From Paramacrobiotus metropolitanus (taxonomy: Eukaryota; Tardigrada; Eutardigrada; Parachela; Macrobiotidae), in assembly GCF_019649055.1 (NCBI RefSeq), contig NW_026570243.1, positions 1,178,001 to 1,242,000 on the forward strand: a stretch of DNA of 64,000 bases. Direction: 5' to 3'. Under the pieces are notes generated by a model that searched no databases, was not told the origin of the DNA, and saw only the letters and a program-made list of their open reading frames with translations. Position 1 is the first letter of the stretch, and each line of letters starts with the position of its first letter. Below, piece by piece: positions 21,656 to 30,301 of this stretch. A program made the position numbers and the translations under genes.

Positions 21656-21780
21656 CTGACGGTGATGTAGTTGGTGGCGTTGCCACCTTTAACTACCTGG
21701 TAGAGGTGGCAACGCCACCAACTACATCACCGTCTGACGGTGATGTAGTTGGTGGCGTTGCCACCTTTAACTACCTGGTA
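21656..21780. repeat. short inverted triplication breaking gag
   Basis: A segment of about 47 bp (starting CTGACGGTGATGTAGTTGG) is present forward (from 21656), then about 31 bp of it inverted (about 21703-21733), then forward again (from 21734). On the coding strand this creates an in-frame stop (reading ITVRR then TGA), so the main gag frame ends before the zinc knuckle. This direct-inverted-direct pattern is typical of template switching during DNA or reverse-transcriptase synthesis. Confidence 0.85.
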
Positions 21781-24700
21781 CATCGGCTTTCCCCGGGTGA
21801 AGTCCCGTACATAGTCCCGGAACTCACGCGTCGTCTTCGGCATTCGGACATCTAGGGCTGCCCGAATGATTGGCTCCGTTACGTTCGTCCTCAGGTAGAA
21901 GACTGCCAGTTCTTCGGTTAGGTTGCCTCGTTGTTTGAGGTTTATAATGGCGTCATAGTACTGCTCGGGGGTCTCTTGCCCCAGCATGTACTTCCTGGTA
22001 GTAATGTCCGCTACGGCCGTGACTTGTTTGTCAGGGTCCATGAACCGGGCCGCAAATTGTTGCAGCCAATATTCAACGGTCCATCCGTACTCCTCGGGTT
22101 CCAGGGTAGACTGGTTCTGGTACCACTCGAGGGCTTCTCCTGTGAGTGCACCTTCCAGCTCTGTCATGAAGGCGACGTTCGTCATTGCGACGTCGTCCGC
22201 CTCCGAACGGAAGATTCGCCGGATCTTGGTGATCCAGCCGTCCACCTTGGCTCCGTCGCCGTTGAATTTCGGCAATTCCGCTCGGTTTTTCCGAGCCAGG
22301 ATCCGGTTATTCCGTTCTTCATAACGGCGCCGGCCTTCTTCATAGCCTTCAAGTCGGGCTTGAGCGATGTCTTGCTCATCGGGTGGTGGGTTTTGACGGG
22401 GTTGGACCATCGGTTGTGCCTGTTGGGCTACCGGAGGGTTCCAAGCCGCTACATATGCTGCTTGCTGATTCTGTGCAGCCGGGGCGGGTTGAGGCAGGTT
22501 CGGTTGTGGTTGAGGGTTCGGGTTACCCGGGGGTGCCGGTTGTTGTGGCTGTCCAGGTCCGGGCGGAAGGTTCTGCGCTCCATAACCCTGGTATGGCGGA
22601 GGATTCTGCGCTCCGTACCCCGGTAATCTCTGAAGGGTTCCGTTCTGGTCTAGCCACATCCCTGGCGGCACGACCACGCATTGGTCAGCCTGAAGTACCG
22701 GACCTATTGGGTCCATGTTGCCTTGCCGAGGCTGATGGGCTACATTGGCCGGGTAACCGGGGCATACCGGAACTACTAGGTCCAGGTTGCTTGGCCGGGG
22801 CTGATGGGGGACATTGCCTGGATAGCCGGGGCATACCGGACCTATTGGGTTCTGGTTGCCTTGCCGAGGCTGACAGACAACATTGTACCCTTCTTCCACG
22901 GGTGCCGCAGGAGCCCTTAATTGGGCTACGTTTTGCGACAATGCCCGACGTCTATCGGAGCTCGGGTTGACCGAGTCAGGGTGCGCACCGCCTGTTATGT
23001 GGTTCGGCTGCGGCCTGAGTTCTCTTCCGGAGACGTTGTTGACCGGGCCGGATCCGGGTGTCCGGATATACGGGCCGAGCACCAAGCTTCCTTGTGAGCT
23101 TTCCGGGAGATGTCCGGTTGTGGTTGATCCGACGGGCCTAGTACCGGTTAAGAATGCCACATTTGAGGGCATTCCTCCGGAGGCCATAGTTGTCGTCGGC
23201 ATGGGTTGGGCTGGCACTTTTGGTCGGGCGTTCTGCTCCGGCTCCGGGGCTGCCGAAGCTGATGGTGCCGTCGGCGGAGTACCGGTTAACGGGTCCATCC
23301 GGGCCATCCCGACCTGATAGGTCTGGTTTGTGGATATCCCTAACTGACCTATTGGGTTCAGTTCAGGATTGTACCGGCAAAGAAGGTTCTGCAGTTGTCC
23401 GTGTTGCTCCTGCGATGTCCGGTATGACGGAGGTGGTTTAGCTGCAAGCTTCTCCAAAAGGATCTTCTCAGCCGTTAGGCGCTGGATTTCGGCATCCAAA
23501 AGGTCATTCTGTCGGTTCAGTTCAATGACCTTCTGTGAAGCTTCGATGCCGTACTGAAGAAATTCCTCCAACCGGGCCTTCTCAGTTTCCAGCCGGTCAA
23601 TGTGGCTTCGTTGGGCCTCAATGACCTTTTCAGCCTCTTTACAGCTGAACTCCAGCTGGCTGCGGGCATCAGCCTCGTTCTCCAGCTCTAATTGGAGCAT
23701 GCCAACAATAGCATCCGCATTCTGCAGTGCCTGGCTAAGCTGGTCATTCTCGTCCCGTAAGGTCGCGGCCCGAGTGTCTGCTCGGTTCACCATAGCCATT
23801 AGGTGGGTCGACCGCTGCTCCAATTCCTGGTGCACGGCTTCCACTTCGGCCCGAGACTGATTTAACATGTCTTGAAGTCGGGCGGCCTCAATGGGATCGG
23901 TCTTGGGTGAGGGTTCCGGAGCTGCCGGGGTTGAGGTCCGACAACCGAGGTAAGGGTCCGGTAACCGGATTGCCTCGGTTCCGGCCGGTGAAATCCGGAA
24001 TTTAGCCGGAGAAACGGCGTTTTTAGCCGAAGAAGTGGGAGTTGCCGGCTGAGTTTTGGGGGTTCCGACCTGTTGGGTCAGAGTCCGGACTCCGGTGTTG
24101 GGGGTCCGAGGGTCCGAGGGTCCGAGGTCCGAAGGTCCGAGGGTCCGAAGGTCCAAGGGTCCGAAGGTCCGAGGGTCCGAGGGTTGATTGGCCTCGGTAC
24201 TTAAAGGTCGAGTAGCCTCGGTACCCGAGGGTCGATTAGCCCCGGTACCCGAGGGTCGATTAGCCTCGGTACCCGAGGGTCGATTAGCCCCGGTACCCGA
24301 GGGTCGATTAGCCTCGGTACCCGAGGGTCGATTAGCCCCGGTACCCGAGGGTCGATTAGCCTCGGTACCCGAGACTTTCGCCGGCTGTGTCCTCCCTGAT
24401 GGTGACTTTGAAGTTCCCAAGGTCGGTTTCGGTAAGTTCGAAGTCCGAGTTGGAGTCCCGCTGAGGGTCCTCGGGTCCGGTGTGGTCGCCTTCGGAGCCC
24501 TCGAGGGTTGCTTCGGGTCCGGCGACGTTGATTTCCGGTTGTTGTCCGAAGATTTTGGGTTATTGCCCGTTGGTTTGGGGCTTTGAGCCAGGGTCGATGG
24601 GGACTTAGTCAGTGAACCCGTCTTGTGGGTCACCCCCCGTGTCGGTGATGCCGTACCCTTCATTTGGCTCGGGCTCATCTGGCCTTGCCTCGGTTTAGGT

Positions 24701-24840
24701 CCAGCCAGGCTGCCCTGTCGGGGCTGCACAGGGTCACCCATGTCTGGTGACACCTCGGAGCTGCTTGGCGCCGGGCTCGAGGCTTCATTGTCCGGGGTGA
24801 TGGCCGGGAAAAAGACTGGCGAGGCACCTATTGGGTGCAC
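21727..24840 (-). CDS. gag main frame: disordered region, coiled coil, capsid-like domain
   Basis: The frame is 1037 codons and remains open upstream to a TGA at the duplication junction near 25126, without an ATG. In order it has a Pro/Ser/Thr-rich N-part with 8-residue repeats (TEANRPSG/TGANRPSG), a strong coiled coil around residues 320-450 (heptads in RAEVEAVHQELEQRS), a long Pro/Gln/Gly-rich segment, and from about residue 840 a retrotransposon gag/capsid-like helical domain (PKFNGDGAKVDGW, ALEWYQ, ARFMDPDKQ). Gag is usually 300-500 aa, so this is very large. The PIG tripeptide occurs repeatedly (HPIGA, NPIGQ, DPIGP) because it is encoded by the dispersed hairpins. It is truncated at its C-end by the inverted triplication. 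Confidence 0.8.
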   Translation of the reverse strand: MHPIGASPVFFPAITPDNEASSPAPSSSEVSPDMGDPVQPRQGSLAGPKPRQGQMSPSQMKGTASPTRGVTHKTGSLTKSPSTLAQSPKPTGNNPKSSDNNRKSTSPDPKQPSRAPKATTPDPRTLSGTPTRTSNLPKPTLGTSKSPSGRTQPAKVSGTEANRPSGTGANRPSGTEANRPSGTGANRPSGTEANRPSGTGANRPSGTEATRPLSTEANQPSDPRTFGPLDLRTLGPSDLGPSDPRTPNTGVRTLTQQVGTPKTQPATPTSSAKNAVSPAKFRISPAGTEAIRLPDPYLGCRTSTPAAPEPSPKTDPIEAARLQDMLNQSRAEVEAVHQELEQRSTHLMAMVNRADTRAATLRDENDQLSQALQNADAIVGMLQLELENEADARSQLEFSCKEAEKVIEAQRSHIDRLETEKARLEEFLQYGIEASQKVIELNRQNDLLDAEIQRLTAEKILLEKLAAKPPPSYRTSQEQHGQLQNLLCRYNPELNPIGQLGISTNQTYQVGMARMDPLTGTPPTAPSASAAPEPEQNARPKVPAQPMPTTTMASGGMPSNVAFLTGTRPVGSTTTGHLPESSQGSLVLGPYIRTPGSGPVNNVSGRELRPQPNHITGGAHPDSVNPSSDRRRALSQNVAQLRAPAAPVEEGYNVVCQPRQGNQNPIGPVCPGYPGNVPHQPRPSNLDLVVPVCPGYPANVAHQPRQGNMDPIGPVLQADQCVVVPPGMWLDQNGTLQRLPGYGAQNPPPYQGYGAQNLPPGPGQPQQPAPPGNPNPQPQPNLPQPAPAAQNQQAAYVAAWNPPVAQQAQPMVQPRQNPPPDEQDIAQARLEGYEEGRRRYEERNNRILARKNRAELPKFNGDGAKVDGWITKIRRIFRSEADDVAMTNVAFMTELEGALTGEALEWYQNQSTLEPEEYGWTVEYWLQQFAARFMDPDKQVTAVADITTRKYMLGQETPEQYYDAIINLKQRGNLTEELAVFYLRTNVTEPIIRAALDVRMPKTTREFRDYVRDFTRGKPMYQVVKGGNATNYITVRR

Positions 24841-25126
24841 AAGTCCAGCCGCAGGCTCGGAGTTCGCAGTTTGACCTATTGGGTCATGCAGAACCTCCGA
24901 CTCAGCCTGTGGTAGCTCGATGAACGTCCGGTCGTGTGCGTCCTCGAAGCTATCCTCCGGCGATTGGGTAAAGTCGTTCGCCAGGATCCGTGCATCTCGC
25001 TTCTCCTTGGCCGATTTGGTTGACTGGTTTGATTTGCCGGACTTGTTCGATCGGTTGGAGTCCGACGAATGAGGCTCGTTACCCGGGCCAGCATGACGGA
25101 AGGTGTACCCGCCTGCATTGTCACGT
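23518..25126. repeat. gag tandem duplication, left unit
   Basis: This unit matches about 25127-26739 (offset 1609 rising to 1613 bp) with only a few differences, several of them length changes in G runs. The junction near 25126 joins the end of one unit to an internal coiled-coil position and creates an in-frame TGA. It retains the intact coiled-coil frame. Confidence 0.88.
24203..24380. repeat. 24-bp tandem minisatellite in gag (also 25816-25993)
   Basis: A 24-bp unit containing GGTACCCGAGGGTCGATTAG is repeated about seven times, alternating C/T at one site, and encodes alternating TEANRPSG and TGANRPSG on the minus strand. Next to it (24090-24185) is a shorter GGTCCGAG/GGTCCGAAG repeat. 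Both recur in the duplicated unit. Confidence 0.85.
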
Positions 25127-26739
25127 CAGTTCAATGACCTTCTGTGAAGCTTCGATGCCGTACTGAAGAAATTCCTCCAACCGGGCCTTCTCAGTTTCCA
25201 GCCGGTCAATGTGGCTTCGTTGGGCCTCAATGACCTTTTCAGCCTCTTTACAGCTGAACTCCAGCTGGCTGCGGGCATCAGCCTCGTTCTCCAGCTCTAA
25301 TTGGAGCATGCCAACAATAGCATCCGCATTCTGCAGTGCCTGGCTAAGCTGGTCATTCTCGTCCCGTAAGGTCGCGGCCCGAGTGTCTGCTCGGTTCACC
25401 ATAGCCATTAGGTGGGTCGACCGCTGCTCCAATTCCTGGTGCACGGCTTCCACTTCGGCCCGAGACTGATTTAACATGTCTTGAAGTCGGGCGGCCTCAA
25501 TGGGATCGGTCTTGGGTGAGGGTTCCGGAGCTGCCGGGGGTTGAGGTCCGACAACCGAGGGTAAGGGTCCGGTAACCGGGATTGCCTCGGTTCCGGCCGG
25601 TGAAATCCGGAATTTAGCCGGAGAAACGGCGTTTTTAGCCGAAGAAGTGGGAGTTGCCGGCTGAGTTTTGGGGGTTCCGACCTGTTGGGTCAGAGTCCGG
25701 ACTCCGGTGTTGGGGGTCCGAGGGTCCGAGGGTCCGAGGGTCCGAAGGTCCGAGGGTCCGAAGGTCCAAGGGTCCGAAGGTCCGAGGGTCCGAGGGTTGA
25801 TTGGCCTCGGTACTTAAAGGTCGAGTAGCCTCGGTACCCGAGGGTCGATTAGCCCCGGTACCCGAGGGTCGATTAGCCTCGGTACCCGAGGGTCGATTAG
25901 CCCCGGTACCCGAGGGTCGATTAGCCTCGGTACCCGAGGGTCGATTAGCCCCGGTACCCGAGGGTCGATTAGCCTCGGTACCCGAGACTTTCGACGGCTG
26001 TGTCCTCCCTGATGGTGACTTTGAAGTTCCCAAGGTCGGTTTCGGTAAGTTCGAAGTCCGAGTTGGAGTCCCGCTGAGGGTCCTTGGGTCCGGTGTGGTC
26101 GCCTTCGGAGCCCTCGAGGGTTGCTTCGGGTCCGGCGACGTTGATTTCTGGTTGTTGTCCGAAGATTTTGGGTTATTGCCCGTTGGTTTGGGGCTTTGAG
26201 CCAGGGTCGGTGGGGACTTAGTCAGTGAACCCGTCTTGTGGGTCACCCCCCGTGTCGGTGATGCCGTACCCTTCATTTGGCTCGGGCTCATCTGGCCTTG
26301 CCTCGGTTTAGGTCCAGCCAGGCTGCCCTGTCGGGGCTGCACAGGGTCACCCATGTCTGGTGACACCTCGGAGCTGCTTGGCGCCGGGCTCGAGGCTTCA
26401 TTGTCCGGGGTGATGGCCGGGAAAAAGACTGGCGAGGCACCTATTGGGTGCACAAGTCCAGCCGCAGGCTCGGAGTTCGCAGTTTGACCTATTGGGTCAT
26501 GCAGAACCTCCGACTCAGCCTGTGGTAGCTCGATGAACGTCCGGTCGTGTGCGTCCTCGAAGCTATCCTCCGGCGATTGGGTAAAGTCGTTCGCCAGGAT
26601 CCGTGCATCTCGCTTCTCCTTGGCCGATTTGGTTGACTGGTTTGATTTGCCGGACTTGTTCGATCGGTTGGAGTCCGACGAATGAGGCTCGTTACCCGGG
26701 CCAGCATGACGGAAGGTGTACCCGCCTGCATTGTCACGT
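25127..26739. repeat. gag tandem duplication, right unit
   Basis: Second copy of the 1.6-kb unit. On the coding strand it lies upstream and is linked to the true gag start. Relative to the left unit it has extra single bases in three G runs (near 25540-25580), which shift the frame and end the upstream gag reading frame at 25635. Confidence 0.88.
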
Positions 26740-26792
26740 CGGGCGTAGCCTTGATCGAACTTTCGTTCGTATGGGTTGTCTCGACCGGACAT
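25635..26792 (-). CDS. gag N-terminal frame, truncated
   Basis: This 385-aa frame begins at the only good ATG (MSGRDNPYERKFDQGY) and is the likely start of gag. It is charged and Ser-rich, then continues into the Pro/Thr repeats. It stops at 25635 because of single-base differences from the duplicate unit. A shorter frame (25121-25477) holds the duplicate coiled coil and ends at the junction TGA. With the main frame at 21727-24840 these are fragments of one gag interrupted by duplication. Confidence 0.75.
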   Translation of the reverse strand: MSGRDNPYERKFDQGYARRDNAGGYTFRHAGPGNEPHSSDSNRSNKSGKSNQSTKSAKEKRDARILANDFTQSPEDSFEDAHDRTFIELPQAESEVLHDPIGQTANSEPAAGLVHPIGASPVFFPAITPDNEASSPAPSSSEVSPDMGDPVQPRQGSLAGPKPRQGQMSPSQMKGTASPTRGVTHKTGSLTKSPPTLAQSPKPTGNNPKSSDNNQKSTSPDPKQPSRAPKATTPDPRTLSGTPTRTSNLPKPTLGTSKSPSGRTQPSKVSGTEANRPSGTGANRPSGTEANRPSGTGANRPSGTEANRPSGTGANRPSGTEATRPLSTEANQPSDPRTFGPLDLRTLGPSDPRTLGPSDPQHRSPDSDPTGRNPQNSAGNSHFFG

Positions 26793-28014
26793 CTTCGGTG
26801 GTGGCTCTATTGGAGCCTTGAAGTAGCCTCTGGGTTACCCCTTCGGCCAAAAGTCAGACTATCCCTATTGGGGACTTGTCCGAGGTTGATGAGGCTTTTT
26901 GCCTATTGAAGGTCCGAGGGTCCGGTGGGGGGGCTAAGGTCCGGTGGGGGGGCAGAGGTCCGGTGGGGTGAGGGGTAATGGTGTGGGTGTGCTTGTACTA
27001 CTTGCAACTCAGTACTGTTGTCAATACAGGGTACAGCTTACGTACGTCCTATACTACAGCACTGACCGCTATGACGTCACACACCGCTAAGTGGTCTTGC
27101 AGATTACCGCCTACGTCACGATTCTACGCGCCGCGTGCAAAATTCCAAAAAACTATGACTCACTACGGGTCTATAGCATAGGGAATTTCCCCGCTATCCT
27201 GATTGGTCAAATTTTATAATGCAAAACCGGCCGTCGTGACGTCACAATTATTTTTAATTTGAATTAATTAATTTTCCGAGATGGAAAAATTCGGAAAAAT
27301 AGTAGAAAATTCTGAAAAATTATTTTTAGCCGACCAAAAATCAATTTAGCCGGGGGAAAGTTATTCCCGTAATTTTTCGAAAGTTCGGAAAGGTTAAACA
27401 CCGAGGCTCAGAGGGTCTACACTGAGGCTCCGAGGGTCCGACCTAGTAAGTTTGGCTAACCCTATTTTTACCCGTAAAAGATGTTTTTAAGCCCGTTTCT
27501 CCGGGTGAAAAAGGTTTTTAGCCGACCGAAACTAGTTTTCGGCGGTGAAAAATCAAAATTGCCCGGCTATATCGGGTCTTTAGAGGCTCTACACGGCTTA
27601 CCGAGGGTCAGTCGACCCTATTTACCGGGTAAATCCGTGTGAATCCGCTTGTTCGTCCGGTGAATCCCGCGCCGTTAAAGTTGCGGGTGCCACTTAAGGC
27701 AAAGGCGACCCCGATTGATGAGGTTGAGAGGGTCCGCTTGGTCCGTGCCGTACGTTCTGTCGGGGGATCCGCGGTAGCCGCCAATCGACCCGGGCAAAGT
27801 CCGTCCAAAGGTCGTCCGCGCAAGATCGTTCCGTCCGCGCGCAGGAAGAGGGTTCGCTGGAGCTTTCTGCCCGCAAGAGAGACCAGAGAAACCAGACCGT
27901 TTAGGCTGGCGGCGATCAGATGGGGATGGGAACCGTTCGGTTCTCCCCTATCTTCTCGTCGGCCGTTACGGCTGTAGTTCTACACCGTGTCTCAGAAGGT
28001 TCCGTAGAAGGAAA
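26793..28014 (-). other. 5' leader of the element
   Basis: About 1.2 kb lies between the primer-binding site and the gag start and is non-coding on the coding strand. It includes AT-rich parts (27.2-27.4 kb) and two adjacent perfect hairpins at 27605-27618 (GGGTC/GACCC) and 27620-27634 (ATTTACC/GGTAAAT). Dimerisation and packaging signals normally lie in this part of an LTR element. A plus-strand frame at 27639-27977 has no support as a gene. Confidence 0.6.
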
Positions 28015-28032
28015 ACACAGGAGCTGCTACCA
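28015..28032 (-). other. primer-binding site (candidate initiator-Met tRNA)
   Basis: Directly inside the 5' LTR, the coding strand reads TGGTAGCAGCTCCTG. TGG pairs with the CCA end of a tRNA, and the first nine bases fit the 3' end I would expect of initiator Met tRNA; the match fails after that. The position is certain, the tRNA identity tentative. Confidence 0.6.
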
Positions 28033-28406
28033 TATCAGCAGCACAGCACAGAGGGCTCACGATCGTGAGTGAACGAGGCTTTATTGTGTACAACGGTAAA
28101 GCATGGGCAAAACGCATGGCAAGTGGCCAGCGCGAGGGGCAAATCATGACTAAACTGGAATGAGCGGCTGAATGAGCCGTAACATAGAAAAATGCCTATC
28201 GGCAGCACTGGGCAGATCCAACACGAGCGAACGAACGCTGATTGGCCGAGACGTAAAGCCGTAGGTGTGGCAAGGCGTAGCCGAGCCTGAGTCGAGGCCG
28301 ATACGGCGTACGATAGCGAGTGCGACTCCGTTTGTGAGTCTGCACACCGGAAGCTGGGCTGTCGCTGGCTGCCATCTCGTAGGCTGCCATGGCGACCGGC
28401 CTGACA
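28033..28406 (-). repeat. 5' LTR (right copy, 374 bp)
   Basis: Differs from the left LTR at one base only. On the coding strand this is the upstream LTR and should hold the promoter. The AATAAA at 28080-28085 and the 14-bp palindrome at 28056-28069 repeat those of the other LTR. Confidence 0.93.
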
Positions 28407-28410
28407 CTTT
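28407..28410. repeat. target-site duplication CTTT (right)
   Basis: Matches 8646-8649 and marks the right edge of the insertion. Confidence 0.75.
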
Positions 28411-29012
28411 AAAAACGCCGAGTCATCTGTATACAGACTTTGCATGCTAGAAACCACAGTCTTATGCTGTGATGCACGCATATTTACGCAGTCTTAGAAA
28501 TACAGTCTATTGTGCTTCGATCCAGTAATAGCGTGGGATTATGGGATCCGCAACCAGTGTGCTACCAGTGTTTGGAATCATTATTTCCTCGCGCAGGGGG
28601 ATGTTCCTTCTCCATAGCGCTCCTTAAAAGGTGTCGTCAACTAATGATGACATTACAAACAAAAGAATGCGGTAACTAATCAGACTGCAAGCGATGTGTG
28701 CGAGCTATACGCGGTAACAGGCTTTTCACTTCCGGCAATAATACCGGCAAAATTGTTAATGTGATACGGATAATCGACGAACCGGGGTGGTTGTATTAGC
28801 AATTACGGATTGCTCTTGGCTTATCAACAGAGGATCGCGCTCCTCCCTACCATATATATCATATTTCGAAACCTGTTTGACCTCGTCCAGGATACATTTC
28901 GTGCTTTTTAATTAAGCTTCCGTTGTATTTTTCTAGACTTCGGAAGAATTTCTAGAAACAGGAGTACGCATTACGGTATCGGCTGTCCAGTGGGTATTAG
29001 TGACCTTTCGCC
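28411..29012. other. upstream region of GPCR1
   Basis: Host DNA continuing from 8649 before the insertion. It contains TATATAT at 28853-28859, about 155 bp before the GPCR1 ATG, a plausible core promoter. No gene was seen. Confidence 0.4.
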
Positions 29013-30301
29013 ATGTCAACCGTGAAGAACATTTCCTTGCCTAATTCCACCATATCAATAGATTTATCCTTATCGGCATTGCATTTTTGGTTCGGTTTTA
29101 ATATTTCCTGCGCATCCGTATCGTCAATATTGATCATATTGTTGCTGGTGGTGATTTTTCGTACCGAAAGCTTACGCCATGGATCGGGCTTGCTGATTGC
29201 ACATTTGCTGTTTGTCAATTTTTTGATCTGTGGTTTCACCCAGCCGACCTATTTAATCGGGATTTTCCTAAAGGTCAACAATCCTCAGGAACCCATACAT
29301 CTAAATTGTACTGCCTTCATGTACATCCATCTCAGTTTATTCCGAACTGAATGTTTTGCTTCCTTATCGATGGCAATCAACCGATTCTTTGCGATTGTCT
29401 TACCACACTACTATCACTGGATGATGAAGAAATCAACGGTGATTGCGATAATCGTCATGAGTTGGGTGTGTGGATTTCTTATTTACAGCCCGACAATATT
29501 TGGTATCGGACAGACATATGGAAAGTTTCCGCCGTTTTACAGTTGCGGTTCACGGTCAAACGGTGATTCGGTGCTGCCGCATTTGGCGGTCTTCGGAACA
29601 TACATTCCGCTAGGGACGCTGGGGTTTTTGTACCTGGTGATCGCGCTCAGTATCCTGTGCAACCGCGACGCCAGTCGCAACCAGAGAATGCAAAAACGGA
29701 TCACCATTGCGAAGATGCTGTGTAGTTCCTTTGTTTTCTACGTTTGCTGCTTTGTACCGATGACCGTTGGGGCGTCGTTTTTTCCCTTAGTGGTGTTTCG
29801 GCGGCCCGAAGTGTTAATGTGGCTGGTGGCGTTGCAGATGCTGGGATACAGTGGGCATCCGGTAAGGTTTAATTTTACAAATGGACATATTTTTATTTAT
29901 AAGTGCTAACCGGCAGTAATAACAAGACTTTAAAAACACCGGAGAATTTAAGCGAGAAACGAAACAAAAATTTAACAATGATTTGTTTATGTATATGTAC
30001 CGTATATAAAAACTTTACTTGCCAATTACGGCATACATTTTAGTACATAGACGTCTATACTGCATAGACGATGCTGCATAGACACAGACAATGCACAGTA
30101 TTATCATAATCTCACGTGTGCTAGCAATATCTGTTTCTGTGTAAAAAGGATTTCCCATCGTTGTCTGTCGAATAGGTGGTGTTTCTGACGCTAAACAAAG
30201 ATTACCGGAAGGCTTGTCGAAACCTCTTTGGAAAGGCACATATCGGTCCACAAAAGACCCTTTCGCGAACTCATCCGTCCCGGGGAGAGACGGCAATCTA
30301 A
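29013..30301 (+). CDS. GPCR1: divergent rhodopsin-like receptor
   Basis: Two exons (29013-29861 and 30176-30301) give 324 aa. Seven hydrophobic helices are visible, with two possible N-glycosylation sites before TM1 (KNIS, PNST). The TM3 end is AINRFFAIVLP, an NRF in place of DRY. TM2 lacks the usual Asp. TM7 reads SGHP then, after the intron, VVFLTLNKDYRKACRNLF, so NPxxY is replaced by HPxxF, and helix 8 follows. Exon 2 was found by its similarity to GPCR2 (LNKDYRKACRN in both) and begins after GAATAG with matching phase. The ligand is unknown. GPCR2 at 34.66 kb is a close paralogue with the same intron position. The altered activation motifs suggest unusual signalling or a chemosensory role. 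Confidence 0.85.

Larger units (their letters stand above)
8650..28406 (-). mobile_element. giant Ty3/Gypsy-type LTR retrotransposon (19.76 kb)
   Basis: Two 374-bp direct repeats bound 19 kb of GC-rich DNA with gag and pol on the minus strand. The 4-bp target duplication CTTT flanks both ends. On the coding strand the LTRs start TGTCAG and end CTGATA, so the 3' end is TA rather than the usual CA. The order is 5' LTR (right), primer-binding site, 1.2-kb leader, gag, protease, RT, RNase H, integrase, a Lys-rich AT-hook tail, extra ORFs, a 2.5-kb repetitive 3' region and 3' LTR (left). PR-RT-RNH-IN order is that of Ty3/Gypsy. The length is far above the common 5-8 kb. The LTRs differ at one position, so the insertion is recent. 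This copy carries a gag duplication, an inverted triplication and several frame breaks, so it is probably not autonomous as read. No envelope gene was seen. Confidence 0.93.

Noticed and set aside
22383-23317. Plus-strand ORFs opposite gag
   Set aside because: Gly/Pro/Ala-rich antisense shadows of the gag frame, without starts or motifs.
24188-24586. CRISPR-like reading of the 24-bp repeats
   Set aside because: The repeats are contiguous with no spacers, lie in a eukaryotic gag ORF, and encode an octapeptide repeat.
9095-26874. Reading the TATTG motif simply as a CCAAT-box (CCCAATAGG on the coding strand)
   Set aside because: A CCAAT box would not need self-complementary flanks that change together; it remains possible that some copies bind such a factor.
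8650-28406. Envelope gene making the element an endogenous retrovirus
   Set aside because: The ORFs beyond integrase have no signal peptide, transmembrane segment or glycoprotein-like Cys pattern.
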